Shown here one piece after another: positions 44,047-51,570 of a DNA stretch of 63,131 nt. A model generated the notes under the pieces. The model was given only the letters and a program-made list of their open reading frames with translations, searched no databases and was not told the DNA's origin. Each line of letters opens with the position of its first letter. The stretch's first letter is position 1. Position numbers and translations under genes: made by a program. The stretch is from an uncultured Oscillospiraceae bacterium (GTDB taxonomy: Bacteria; Bacillota; Clostridia; Oscillospirales; Oscillospiraceae): positions 1 to 63,131 of the forward strand of contig CALXGH010000025.1 in the NCBI GenBank assembly GCA_944387845.1. The letters are read 5' to 3'.

Positions 44047-44802
44047 TCAGGACTGATTTTTTCCATTGTGCTCGTTTTCATGTCCATGTCCATTTCCGTG
44101 GCCATACCCGTTTCCGTTTTCGGAATTTGAGTCGGAGTCTCCGGACAGGCTGGCAATAAGTTCGCGGATTTCACGCATTGTCATATTCTGCACATCTTCC
44201 ACCGTTATAGTGGAGTCGAGAGCTCGCAGTTCAAGATAAGCGCTGTATTTTCCGTAGGATAGGCCCATATCGTGAGCGTGGCATACATCATCTGAGTGAG
44301 CATACTGGCAGTAGGTATTCCCTTTTTCTGATGTGCACGACTCTATTTCAGACATTATCTGTACCGACTGTTCATCGTCTGAACCGATAACGCTTATAAC
44401 CATTACTTCGCCGTTTTCCAACAGAGCATTTATGCTGTCGTTTGCCAGTATCATGTCTATGGCATCGGTGTAACTGAGATATTTTATATCGAGTGTCCCC
44501 GCCAGCTCATCTCCGTCGCTGTTATATCCGTTTACGGAGATAATTTTATCAAACCGGTTTATCCCCAGCTCTATGGACGGGTTTACATCAATGCTTATCT
44601 CAACCGTTGGCGTAAAATAGAGCTTGTATCCCCCGAATATTACAAGCATAAGGCACGCCATGGCAGGAATGAGCCCACGGTAACCTGCTTTTTTTCTTTT
44701 AGTGTATCCTTTGGTTTTCTCATAAATGAAGGCCTTTGTGTTCTCTTTCAGCTCTTCTTCCGCTTTTATCTTGTCAAAGGAATTTTTGAGTCTCTCATTC
44801 AT
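44047..44802 (-). CDS. Anti-sigma factor with RsgI-like middle domain
   Basis: A 251-residue single-pass membrane protein. The cytoplasmic part (1-45) would bind the sigma factor; a helix follows (about 48-64, LIPAMACLMLVIFGGY). The external RsgI middle domain is recognised by VEISIDVNPSIELGINRFDKI and SYTDAIDMIL. A Cys/His patch (CTSEKGNTYCQYAHSDDVCH) and a Gly/His/Asn-rich tail (GYGHGNGHGHENEH) may bind metal. The ATG at 44802 follows GGGAGG inside the end of the sigma gene, so the pair overlaps by 8 bases. Confidence 0.85.
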   Translation of the reverse strand: MNERLKNSFDKIKAEEELKENTKAFIYEKTKGYTKRKKAGYRGLIPAMACLMLVIFGGYKLYFTPTVEISIDVNPSIELGINRFDKIISVNGYNSDGDELAGTLDIKYLSYTDAIDMILANDSINALLENGEVMVISVIGSDDEQSVQIMSEIESCTSEKGNTYCQYAHSDDVCHAHDMGLSYGKYSAYLELRALDSTITVEDVQNMTMREIRELIASLSGDSDSNSENGNGYGHGNGHGHENEHNGKNQS

Positions 44803-45277
44803 GCCAATCACCTCCCAGTTTTTCCCGAAGAATCTGTTTTGAACGGGTTAGAAGAGTGTAGACAGTATTTATGTTTTTCCCCAGTATACGGCTTATCTGA
44901 GGGGCTGTATATCCTTCGTAATAGTGGAGATATACAGCGTCCTTATACTTTTTAGGAAGAGAAAGAACCGCTTCGAGGACCTCTTTGTCATCAGAGTCTA
45001 TTTCTGCCGGCAGTTCCATATTCTCGTCAAGAGGTACGGTTTTGCTGCGGAAAAAACTTTTCAGTAGATCCTTGCAGGCATTTATAGTAACCCTTATAAA
45101 CCAGGCCTTCTCGTGTTCTCTGTTTTCAAAGGAAGCGGAGCTGAGGACATACTTCAAAAACACATTTTGAAATATGTCCTCTGTATCGGCATAGTTTTTC
45201 AGATGTATCATACAGATCCGACGAACAGTGTCAGAATAAAGTTCGACAGCTCTGTTTACTTCTTCCTCGCTCCGCAT
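44795..45277 (-). CDS. ECF-type RNA polymerase sigma factor
   Basis: A 160-residue group 4 sigma-70 factor. Region 2 (about 10-75: YADTEDIFQNVFLKY, EKAWFIRVTINACKDLLKS) contacts the -10 box. Region 4 (about 105-155: LPKKYKDAVYLHYYEGYTAPQISRILGKNINTVYTLLTRSKQILR) contacts the -35 box. The overlapping downstream gene encodes its membrane anti-sigma partner. GGTGGAG precedes the ATG. It is expected to drive its own operon, including the small secreted protein upstream. Confidence 0.92.
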   Translation of the reverse strand: MRSEEEVNRAVELYSDTVRRICMIHLKNYADTEDIFQNVFLKYVLSSASFENREHEKAWFIRVTINACKDLLKSFFRSKTVPLDENMELPAEIDSDDKEVLEAVLSLPKKYKDAVYLHYYEGYTAPQISRILGKNINTVYTLLTRSKQILREKLGGDWHE

Positions 45278-45292
45278 AATTTCTCCACCTGT

Positions 45293-45550
45293 TTATTTGT
45301 TTCGTACGCCTCTGAAACAATGGCCAGCAGCCTGGCCGGAATAATAACCGCAGTTTTCGCCTTGGCCATCGCACACACCGTCGCCATCTGCGTCAGTGTA
45401 ATTGCAGTTTGCGCCACGGCTATCGCACACGCCGTTTACGCAGGCCTTGTTCCCGCCATGGTCCGATCCGAAACCGGCGGCAGTGGCTCCTACAACTCCT
45501 ATTGATAATACCATAATCACCACTAAAACAACAATCAATACTTTTTTCAC
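45293..45550 (-). CDS. Small secreted Cys-rich protein with calcium-loop motif
   Basis: An 85-residue protein with a Sec signal peptide (about 1-25, ending TAAG). The mature 60 residues hold six cysteines and one DADGDGVCDG motif, like a thrombospondin type 3 or dockerin calcium loop. No family was recognised. The start is GTG behind GGAGG. It is the first gene of the sigma/anti-sigma operon (15-base gap), so it may be the signal, sensor partner or output of that system. Confidence 0.75.
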   Translation of the reverse strand: MKKVLIVVLVVIMVLSIGVVGATAAGFGSDHGGNKACVNGVCDSRGANCNYTDADGDGVCDGQGENCGYYSGQAAGHCFRGVRNK

Positions 45551-45727
45551 AAAAATTCCTCCGATTATTTTTTGTCAGCCGTAACCGGATTCACTTATAA
45601 TACGATTGAAGTTTCGCTATCCATTCAAAATAAAATAGAAATTTTTGAAATTTTATGTATCTTGCCCCATCTTTCTGAAGAATGTATAATTCAGTTATTA
45701 CAGGAATTATCAAAAGGGGAAATAAAA

Positions 45728-46123
45728 ATGATAAAATCCGAGATAATTGCCCATATTCCCTGCCCCATTGAAAAAATTTGGGATATTGTAACGAAGCTCC
45801 ATAATACCACATGGCGAAGCGACCTTAAAAAAGTTGAAATTCTCTCTGAAAAATCCTTTGTTGAGTATACAAACGGCGGCTATGCTACTAAATTCACAAT
45901 AACCGACTGCCGCCCACCGTATTTCTGGGCATTTGATATGGAAAACGGCAATATGACAGGCCATTGGGAGGGACATTTTGTCCCTGACGGAGATGGCACT
46001 CGCCTTACATTCACAGAGCACGTCTCCCCAAAGCACTGGTGGATGAGACCGCTTATACCCGGATATTTAAAAAAACAGCAAAAACTATATATGGACGATC
46101 TTCGACGTGAGCTTCTAAAATAA
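45728..46123 (+). CDS. SRPBCC-family (START-like) protein
   Basis: A 131-residue helix-grip fold protein: IIAHIPCPIEKIWDIVTKLHNTTWRSD opens the fold, FDMENGNMTGHWEGHF and TRLTFTEHVSP complete the barrel, and a C-terminal helix (KKQQKLYMDDLRRELLK) closes it. Such proteins bind hydrophobic ligands or act in toxin/antitoxin-independent stress roles. The ATG at 45728 follows AAAAGGGG. Ligand unknown. Confidence 0.85.
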   Translation: MIKSEIIAHIPCPIEKIWDIVTKLHNTTWRSDLKKVEILSEKSFVEYTNGGYATKFTITDCRPPYFWAFDMENGNMTGHWEGHFVPDGDGTRLTFTEHVSPKHWWMRPLIPGYLKKQQKLYMDDLRRELLK

Positions 46124-46276
46124 ATTTACCTTTTCAATCAGTCATACGCGTAAATGAGCGCTATACTCACTCTCAACACTGCATATTCTGCATAATAGAA
46201 ACAAAATTTTATGTATAGCTCACCCCAGGCTATACCATTAGCACATTACACAGAAAAAGCTTCATAAGGAGAAATT

Positions 46277-46726
46277 ATGGAAATAAGATTTGCAAAAGCA
46301 TCCGACATTGACCGGTTCATGGATCTTGTCAGACTGGTAAAAGATGATTTTCCAGGTCTTGAAACAGAAGAATCATTGAAAGAGCACAGAGATACTGTCC
46401 TGCACTTTATTGAAAACAGATCCGCCATCTGCGCCCTGGAAGATGGCGGCACTGCCGGCGTTCTTTTGTTTTCGGCAGAGGACGGAGAGCTGTGTTTTCT
46501 TGCCGTGCACCCTCTTTTCAGAAGACGTCGTATAGCCGAAAAAATGTTTTCGCTTATGATAAGTCAAATGGACGTTGATAAAGACATCAAGATTACAACA
46601 TTTCGGGAAGGCGATCCCAAGGGCATATCCGCAAGAGCCTTTTACAAAAAACTGGGCTTTTCCGAGGGTGAACTCTTTGTAGAGTTCGGCTATCCCGCCC
46701 AAAAGCTCATCCTCAAGAGGAAATAA
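46277..46726 (+). CDS. GNAT-family N-acetyltransferase
   Basis: A 149-residue acetyl-CoA-dependent transferase. The N-terminus EIRFAKASDIDRFMDLV and the acetyl-CoA loop LCFLAVHPLFRRRRIAEKMF are typical, followed by RAFYKKLGFSEGEL. Substrate not predictable. It stands alone with an AAGGAG site. Confidence 0.9.
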   Translation: MEIRFAKASDIDRFMDLVRLVKDDFPGLETEESLKEHRDTVLHFIENRSAICALEDGGTAGVLLFSAEDGELCFLAVHPLFRRRRIAEKMFSLMISQMDVDKDIKITTFREGDPKGISARAFYKKLGFSEGELFVEFGYPAQKLILKRK

Positions 46727-46845
46727 AAATTCCTTCTCACGTTTTACGGCTAACTGCTCTTCGGAAAATCACCGGTCATTTTAGCTTAGCATTACAGCCT
46801 TTGTATATAAAAAATACCGTACTAACCTGAGGCATTTAAACACAT

Positions 46846-46863
46846 CTGTAAAAGTTTTTACAG
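46846..46863. promoter_or_regulatory. Perfect palindrome upstream of the AraC-type regulator gene
   Basis: CTGTAAAA, two bases, TTTTACAG form a perfect 8-bp inverted repeat 95 bases before the AraC-type gene. It could be an operator for a dimeric regulator. It lacks a T-run or nearby stop codon to act as a terminator. Confidence 0.35.
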
Positions 46864-46957
46864 CTATCCCCTCACTAGCCGGACAAAATATAGCACTACA
46901 AATCGGGCGGACATTTTTAACTTCTATTATGATGTCTTCATAAGGAGGGTGAGATAA

Positions 46958-47845
46958 ATGGGATGGGTAGAAAGTATCCACAAAGTTACCAAGTATATTG
47001 AGGAAAACCTCCGGGAGGACTTGAATATTCAGGACATCTCCCGTCAAGCCGCACTATCCCCTTTTTACTTTCAGAAAGGATTTGCCATGCTGTGCGGTAT
47101 GACAGTAGGGGAATACATCCGCCAGCGCCGGCTTTCCGTCGCCGGGCTGGAGGTCCTCACGACGGACCGGAAGATAATTGATATTGCTCTTGAGTTCGGC
47201 TATGACTCACCAGATAGCTTTACAAAAGCTTTCTCTCGTTTTCATGGTATCACACCTGCCGCGTTGAGAAAAAGTGGAGGCGCGGTCCGCTCCTTTGCTC
47301 CACTTAAAATCAAAATCATAATGGAAGGTGGTCAAAATATGGACTGCAATATCATGAAAAAAGACGCCTTTACTGTACTCTGTCGTGCCAGAACATTTAA
47401 ATATGAGGATGCTGTGGAGCAGGTCCCGCAGTTCTGGTCGGAGCATTTTCGCTCAGGAGGCGGCAATGTGCTGTGCGGTATGTACGGTATAAATATAGAC
47501 GAGAGTATGGGTAGCAGCGAGTTTGTATATCTAATCGCCGATAATTACGACCCTACTCAGGAGATCCCGGACGGTTTCACTACCCGCACAATTCCTGCTC
47601 ACACATGGGCGGTATTCCCATGCACAGGTAAGATGCCACAGGCTCTCCAGGGACTTAACCAGCAGATATTTTCTCAGTGGCTCCCTACGAATACTGACTA
47701 CAAAATTGCCGCCGGTATAAACGTTGAAATGTACAGCGACGCCAGCAAATTTGAAAACGGCATTCAGGATCAGGACTATTACTGCGAAATCTGGATCCCC
47801 GTAGAAAAAAATAAAAGCGCACAAAACACATCAGGCTCCAATTAA
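46958..47845 (+). CDS. AraC-family regulator with GyrI-like ligand domain
   Basis: A 295-residue regulator. Two helix-turn-helix motifs occupy residues 10-107 (DLNIQDISRQAALSPFYFQKGF; IIDIALEFGYDSPDSFTKAFSRFHGITP). The C-terminal half (about 125-285) is an effector-binding domain of the GyrI/Rob type ending DYYCEIWIPV. Members sense small hydrophobic or cationic compounds. The gene at 48287 encodes a stand-alone GyrI-like protein, so it may be a target. AAGGAGGG precedes the ATG. Confidence 0.92.
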   Translation: MGWVESIHKVTKYIEENLREDLNIQDISRQAALSPFYFQKGFAMLCGMTVGEYIRQRRLSVAGLEVLTTDRKIIDIALEFGYDSPDSFTKAFSRFHGITPAALRKSGGAVRSFAPLKIKIIMEGGQNMDCNIMKKDAFTVLCRARTFKYEDAVEQVPQFWSEHFRSGGGNVLCGMYGINIDESMGSSEFVYLIADNYDPTQEIPDGFTTRTIPAHTWAVFPCTGKMPQALQGLNQQIFSQWLPTNTDYKIAAGINVEMYSDASKFENGIQDQDYYCEIWIPVEKNKSAQNTSGSN

Positions 47846-47868
47846 ATCTGGAGCCTGATGTGTTGCTT
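47825..47868 (+). terminator. Terminator overlapping the end of the AraC-type gene
   Basis: AACACATCAGGCTCCA (47825-47840) pairs perfectly with its complement (47849-47864) over 16 bp, loop of 8. The left arm lies in the last codons of the gene. Confidence 0.8.
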
Positions 47869-47967
47869 ATTTTCTTAAAATCGGCCCTTACTATCACAAT
47901 TTGCCTCCCAGTCGGTCCTGTACATATGGTATAATAACACCAAACTGGATATTGGAGGCGAATAATA

Positions 47968-48285
47968 ATGGCATCGGACAGAGGCTTTGTAAACTACGTG
48001 GCAGAGCAACTTCAGGGCGCCGGTATTATCCGTACAAAACCTATGTTTGGTGAGTATGGGTTGTACTGCAACGGCATTTTTTTCGCCGTCATCTGCGATG
48101 ATCAGCTTTTCATAAAGATCACTCCGGAAGTTGATGCAGCTTTTCCTGATCTTCCAAAGGCTCCTCCCTATGATGGAGCCAGAGACTATTTCTGTATTGA
48201 AAACATCGACAATCGGGAGGTCATGACAGAGCTTGTTAGCCTTACCTGCCTCGCCCTCAAAAATTCTAAGAAAGGAAAAAACTGA
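47968..48285 (+). CDS. TfoX/Sxy N-terminal domain protein
   Basis: A 105-residue protein of the TfoX N-terminal type: KPMFGEYGLYCNGIFFAVICDDQLFIK is the family signature. Proteobacterial TfoX controls competence, but short stand-alone Gram-positive versions have no known function. GGAGG precedes the ATG. The stop is 1 base from the next gene's start. Confidence 0.88.
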   Translation: MASDRGFVNYVAEQLQGAGIIRTKPMFGEYGLYCNGIFFAVICDDQLFIKITPEVDAAFPDLPKAPPYDGARDYFCIENIDNREVMTELVSLTCLALKNSKKGKN

Positions 48286-48286
48286 G

Positions 48287-48922
48287 ATGGCCTTTGACTA
48301 CAAAAAAGAGTATAAAGAGTTCTATATGCCGCCTAAAAAGCCAGGCATCATAACTATTCCACCGATGAAGTTTTTAGCCGTCCGCGGCTGTGGGGATCCC
48401 AACAAGGAGGGCGGAGACTACAAAAATGCCATTGGCCTTCTATATTCAATAGCCTTTACTATAAAAATGAGTAAGCTGGGTAGTCATAAACTTGAGGGGT
48501 ATTTTGATTATGTAGTACCCCCTCTTGAAGGTCTCTGGTGGCAAGACGGCATCAATGGAGTTGACTATTCCCGTAAAGGGGATTTTAAATGGATATCCCT
48601 TATACGGCTTCCTGAATTCGTAAATTATGACGTTTTCCACTGGGCTATAAATGAAGCCTCTGAAAAAAAAGGCGTCGACTTCTCATCTGTTGAGTTTTTC
48701 CAGTGGGACGAGGGCCTGTGCGTCCAGTGTATGCATATTGGTCCCTATGACAATGAGCCAGCCACAATAAACTCCATGGATGAGTATATAAAAAGCCAAG
48801 GCTATGAGCCAGACTTTGGGGATAATCGGTACCACCATGAGATATATTTAAGCGACGTACGCCGCTGTAAACCTGAAAATCTCAAAACTGTTATACGGCA
48901 CCCTATTAAAAAAGTTATTTGA
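48287..48922 (+). CDS. GyrI-like small-molecule-binding protein
   Basis: A 211-residue protein of the GyrI-like (SbmC/effector-binding) superfamily: FLAVRGCGDPNKEGGDYKNAIGLLYSIAFTIK, GLWWQDG and HIGPYDNEPATI are typical of the long clostridial form. It likely binds planar or cationic toxic compounds. The ATG at 48287 follows AAAGGA in the end of the TfoX-like gene; the two are coupled. Confidence 0.87.
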   Translation: MAFDYKKEYKEFYMPPKKPGIITIPPMKFLAVRGCGDPNKEGGDYKNAIGLLYSIAFTIKMSKLGSHKLEGYFDYVVPPLEGLWWQDGINGVDYSRKGDFKWISLIRLPEFVNYDVFHWAINEASEKKGVDFSSVEFFQWDEGLCVQCMHIGPYDNEPATINSMDEYIKSQGYEPDFGDNRYHHEIYLSDVRRCKPENLKTVIRHPIKKVI

Positions 48923-49013
48923 TACTTTTAAAGAGGAAAAACGGCAGGATTTCACTTTCTAATGTTTCTTCCTCCTTGTCAAAACAAAATAAATATGATT
49001 TTGGGAGCAAAAT

Positions 49014-49637
49014 ATGAACTACACTATTATTGATAAAGAAACATGGCCTCGCAGGGAATTTTTTGAGCACTACACCTCAGCAGTGCCATGTACATACAGC
49101 ATAACATTGAAGCTGGACATAACAAACATTTTGGACAAAGGCCTTCGCTTCTATCCTACAATACTCTATCTTCTCACCCAAACTGTAAATGAGCATGAGC
49201 AGTTCCGTATGGCATTTAGGGAAAATGGTGAACTTGTGATGTACTCAAATATGGAGCCATGCTACACAATATTCCATAAAGAAACTGAGACATTTTCAAA
49301 CATCTGGTCAAGCTATTCCCCTGACTATAATGTTTTCCTAAACAATTACGATGAGGATATGCGCAAATACGGCTCAATCGAGACTTTTAGTGCCAAGCCG
49401 GATACGCCGGAAAACAGCTTCACTGTATCCATGCTTCCGTGGGCAACTTTTGAAGGCTTTAATTTGAACATAACAAACTTTAATTATCTTATCCCCATTT
49501 TCACTATGGGCAAATACTATCAGGACAATTCCCGGTTTTATATGCCCATCGCCATACAGGTACATCATGGGGTGTGCGATGGTTTCCATGTATGTAGTTT
49601 TATAAATAATTTGCAACAAAAAATATACAAATTATAA
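49014..49637 (+). CDS. cat: Type A chloramphenicol acetyltransferase
   Basis: A 207-residue CAT-fold enzyme, close to the 213-220 usual length. The catalytic histidine motif HHGVCDGFHV (near residue 189) matches HHxxxDG. The N-terminus (TIIDKETWPRREFFEHYT), RMAFRENGELV and the FTVSMLPWATFEGFNLN stretch are all family features. It acetylates chloramphenicol with acetyl-CoA; chromosomal relatives may have other acceptors. Base composition looks like its neighbours and no mobile-element genes flank it, so recent transfer is not shown. GGGAGC precedes the ATG. Confidence 0.9.
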   Translation: MNYTIIDKETWPRREFFEHYTSAVPCTYSITLKLDITNILDKGLRFYPTILYLLTQTVNEHEQFRMAFRENGELVMYSNMEPCYTIFHKETETFSNIWSSYSPDYNVFLNNYDEDMRKYGSIETFSAKPDTPENSFTVSMLPWATFEGFNLNITNFNYLIPIFTMGKYYQDNSRFYMPIAIQVHHGVCDGFHVCSFINNLQQKIYKL

Positions 49638-49713
49638 CAGATCAGTACCCTATGTTGTAAAAGCAAGCCTCCATTGATATAATAATTTTACGGCAGAGGT
49701 GAAACTTTGCCCG

Positions 49714-49745
49714 GCCGTGCAGCATCTGCGCGGCTTTTGTTTTAA
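49714..49745 (+). terminator. Terminator-like hairpin between cat and the lipoprotein gene
   Basis: GCCGTGCAG (49714-49722) pairs with CTGCGCGGC (49726-49734), loop CAT, followed by TTTTGTTTT. It is about 90 bases after cat. Confidence 0.72.
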
Positions 49746-49782
49746 TTTTAAAACCAATATTTTAAGATTGTGAGGGTGTGCT

Positions 49783-50307
49783 ATGAAAAAAACCGTTTTA
49801 TATCTGCTTGTGTTTATGCTCTGCATAGGACTACTTGCAGGCTGCCAGTCCGGTAAAGATAATGACAGCTCAAGAAATAACACCGGCAAGCAGGATTCCA
49901 TTCCATTTGAAGACGGCCAGTATTACGCTGTCGCCTATCTAGGTTATCAGCAGATAGAAGATCTGGACTACTACACTAAAAATTATCTGGACAGCGATAA
50001 GATCCCAGTCCACTATATTTCATCAGGTGAGTACTACCTCGTAATACCAAGATATTCCGAAATGGAACTTAAGCTGTATAAAAATGATTTTGACACATCT
50101 CAGCCCGCACTTATCTATGAAGATCCTGACTGCGAACCCTTCATTATTCAGTGTAACGCCAGTGATATTTTCGCAGACGCCACTGTAAAGCTGTCTTACA
50201 AAGACGACAACATTGAGTTTTCTCCGTATATCTCTCTTGAAAACGGGTCAGTCTATATAGGCCAAATGGGTCTTAATATTACAAAAAGTGCTGATGAAGC
50301 TCAGTAA
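49783..50307 (+). CDS. Lipoprotein of unknown function
   Basis: A 174-residue exported protein: signal peptide MKKTVLYLLVFMLCIGLLAG with lipobox LAGC (Cys21), then a Ser/Asn-rich linker, then a beta-rich domain (about 45-170: GQYYAVAYLGYQQIEDLDYYTK, GEYYLVIPRYSEMELKLYKND). No family recognised. GAGGGTG precedes the ATG. It ends at a shared terminator. Confidence 0.75.
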   Translation: MKKTVLYLLVFMLCIGLLAGCQSGKDNDSSRNNTGKQDSIPFEDGQYYAVAYLGYQQIEDLDYYTKNYLDSDKIPVHYISSGEYYLVIPRYSEMELKLYKNDFDTSQPALIYEDPDCEPFIIQCNASDIFADATVKLSYKDDNIEFSPYISLENGSVYIGQMGLNITKSADEAQ

Positions 50308-50335
50308 CCTTCCATCTCTAGCAAAATAGCATTTT

Positions 50336-50378
50336 AAGATAAAAAAAGAGGCATCTTATGATGCCTCTTTTTTATCTT
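50336..50378. terminator. Bidirectional terminator between lipoprotein gene and M20 gene
   Basis: GAGGCATC (50348-50355) pairs with GATGCCTC (50360-50367), extended by A/T tracts to a 19-20 bp stem. It ends the lipoprotein transcript and the convergent peptide-transport operon, touching the latter's stop codon. Confidence 0.88.
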
Positions 50379-51565
50379 TAGTTGCGGTAAAATTCCGGTA
50401 CCTGGTTTTTATAATACTCCAGAGCCTCGTTTCTAAGGTCTTCACTTTCAAGCAGGTCGGCCACTGTCATAGCAAGGGCTTTACATGCCTTAATGCAGGC
50501 TTCATCGCCTCTTTGTGATACCGCTGCCGCACGCATTTCTGCAGAGTGGCCATTTACATCAGCGTCTGCAATGGAAATATAATCGTGAATAACCGGCATT
50601 TTAAGAGATACGTTGCCAATGTCTGATGAACCGTAAGGTCCAAATGGGTTAACCTCAACAACGCTCTCGCCTAAGCTCTCAAGATGAGTTTTAAAGCGCA
50701 GACCCATTGGTCTGTTTGGATAACGCTCAGCAAACATCGGGTCAACTTTCAGATCCAGCTTGGCGCCGAAAAGCTTTGCGGCACACTCAGCAGCCAGAGA
50801 AACTTTCTCAACCAGCTTCTCAAGATTGTGGAGTGTCTCGGATCTGAGACAGAACTCGCATTTTGCGAACTCAGATATAACATTGTTAGCACCGCCGCCA
50901 TAAGGAATAACCCCGTTTACATTGTCCATAGGATCAAATGTGGCGCGCAGAGCATCTACGTTGTGGAATGTCTCAACAACTGCGGACACGGCGTTTACGC
51001 CGCTCTGAGGTGCGGAGGAGTGGGCAGAAACACCCGTAAAATCACAGTAAACTGTCGTGCATGCACGTCCGCCTCTCATTATTGTGCTTGTTCCCTGTGT
51101 TGGGTGTACCTCCAGAGCAAAATCAAAACCATCAAAAACACCGTTGTCTATAAGGTTAATTTTGCCGCCTGTGGTTTCCTCAGCAGGGGTACCTACAACC
51201 GTTACCTGTCCTGCGTAATCTTTAAGGACATCCTTCACGCCAACCGCAGTACCAACTGCGATAGCAGCAATTATATTGTGGCCGCAGGCGTGGCCGATAT
51301 CTTTAAGTGCATCGTATTCAGCAAGAACGGCAATCTTTGGTCCGCCTTCCTTACCTTTTATAGTGGCGGTGAAGGCTGTAGGCAGTCCACCTACTCCCTT
51401 TTCAACCTGGAACCCCTGACCTGCGAGATACTCGCAGATCAGGTCGCAGGCATGATATTCCTGGTTACCCAGTTCAGGGTCGTCGTGGATAGTGTGAGAT
51501 ATATTTATTATCTCGTCTTTTTTGTCATCTATTGTATTTACTATTATATTATAAATTTTTTCCAT
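50378..51565 (-). CDS. M20D-family amidohydrolase
   Basis: A 395-residue metal hydrolase: HDDPELGNQEYHA, GHACGHNI, GTPAEETTGGK, EVHPTQG and the lid (FTGVSAHSSAPQSGVNAV) match N-acyl-amino-acid/indole-acetyl-amino-acid type amidohydrolases. The ATG at 51565 is preferred over a GTG that overlaps the preceding stop. It is the last gene of the peptide-importer operon, so it probably trims imported N-acylated amino acids or peptides. Confidence 0.9.
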   Translation of the reverse strand: MEKIYNIIVNTIDDKKDEIINISHTIHDDPELGNQEYHACDLICEYLAGQGFQVEKGVGGLPTAFTATIKGKEGGPKIAVLAEYDALKDIGHACGHNIIAAIAVGTAVGVKDVLKDYAGQVTVVGTPAEETTGGKINLIDNGVFDGFDFALEVHPTQGTSTIMRGGRACTTVYCDFTGVSAHSSAPQSGVNAVSAVVETFHNVDALRATFDPMDNVNGVIPYGGGANNVISEFAKCEFCLRSETLHNLEKLVEKVSLAAECAAKLFGAKLDLKVDPMFAERYPNRPMGLRFKTHLESLGESVVEVNPFGPYGSSDIGNVSLKMPVIHDYISIADADVNGHSAEMRAAAVSQRGDEACIKACKALAMTVADLLESEDLRNEALEYYKNQVPEFYRN

Positions 51566-51570
51566 TTCTA

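Noticed and set aside
46207-46240. TATAGC/GCTATA hairpin after the SRPBCC gene as terminator
   Set aside because: The stem is only 6 bp, AU-rich, and not followed by a T-run.
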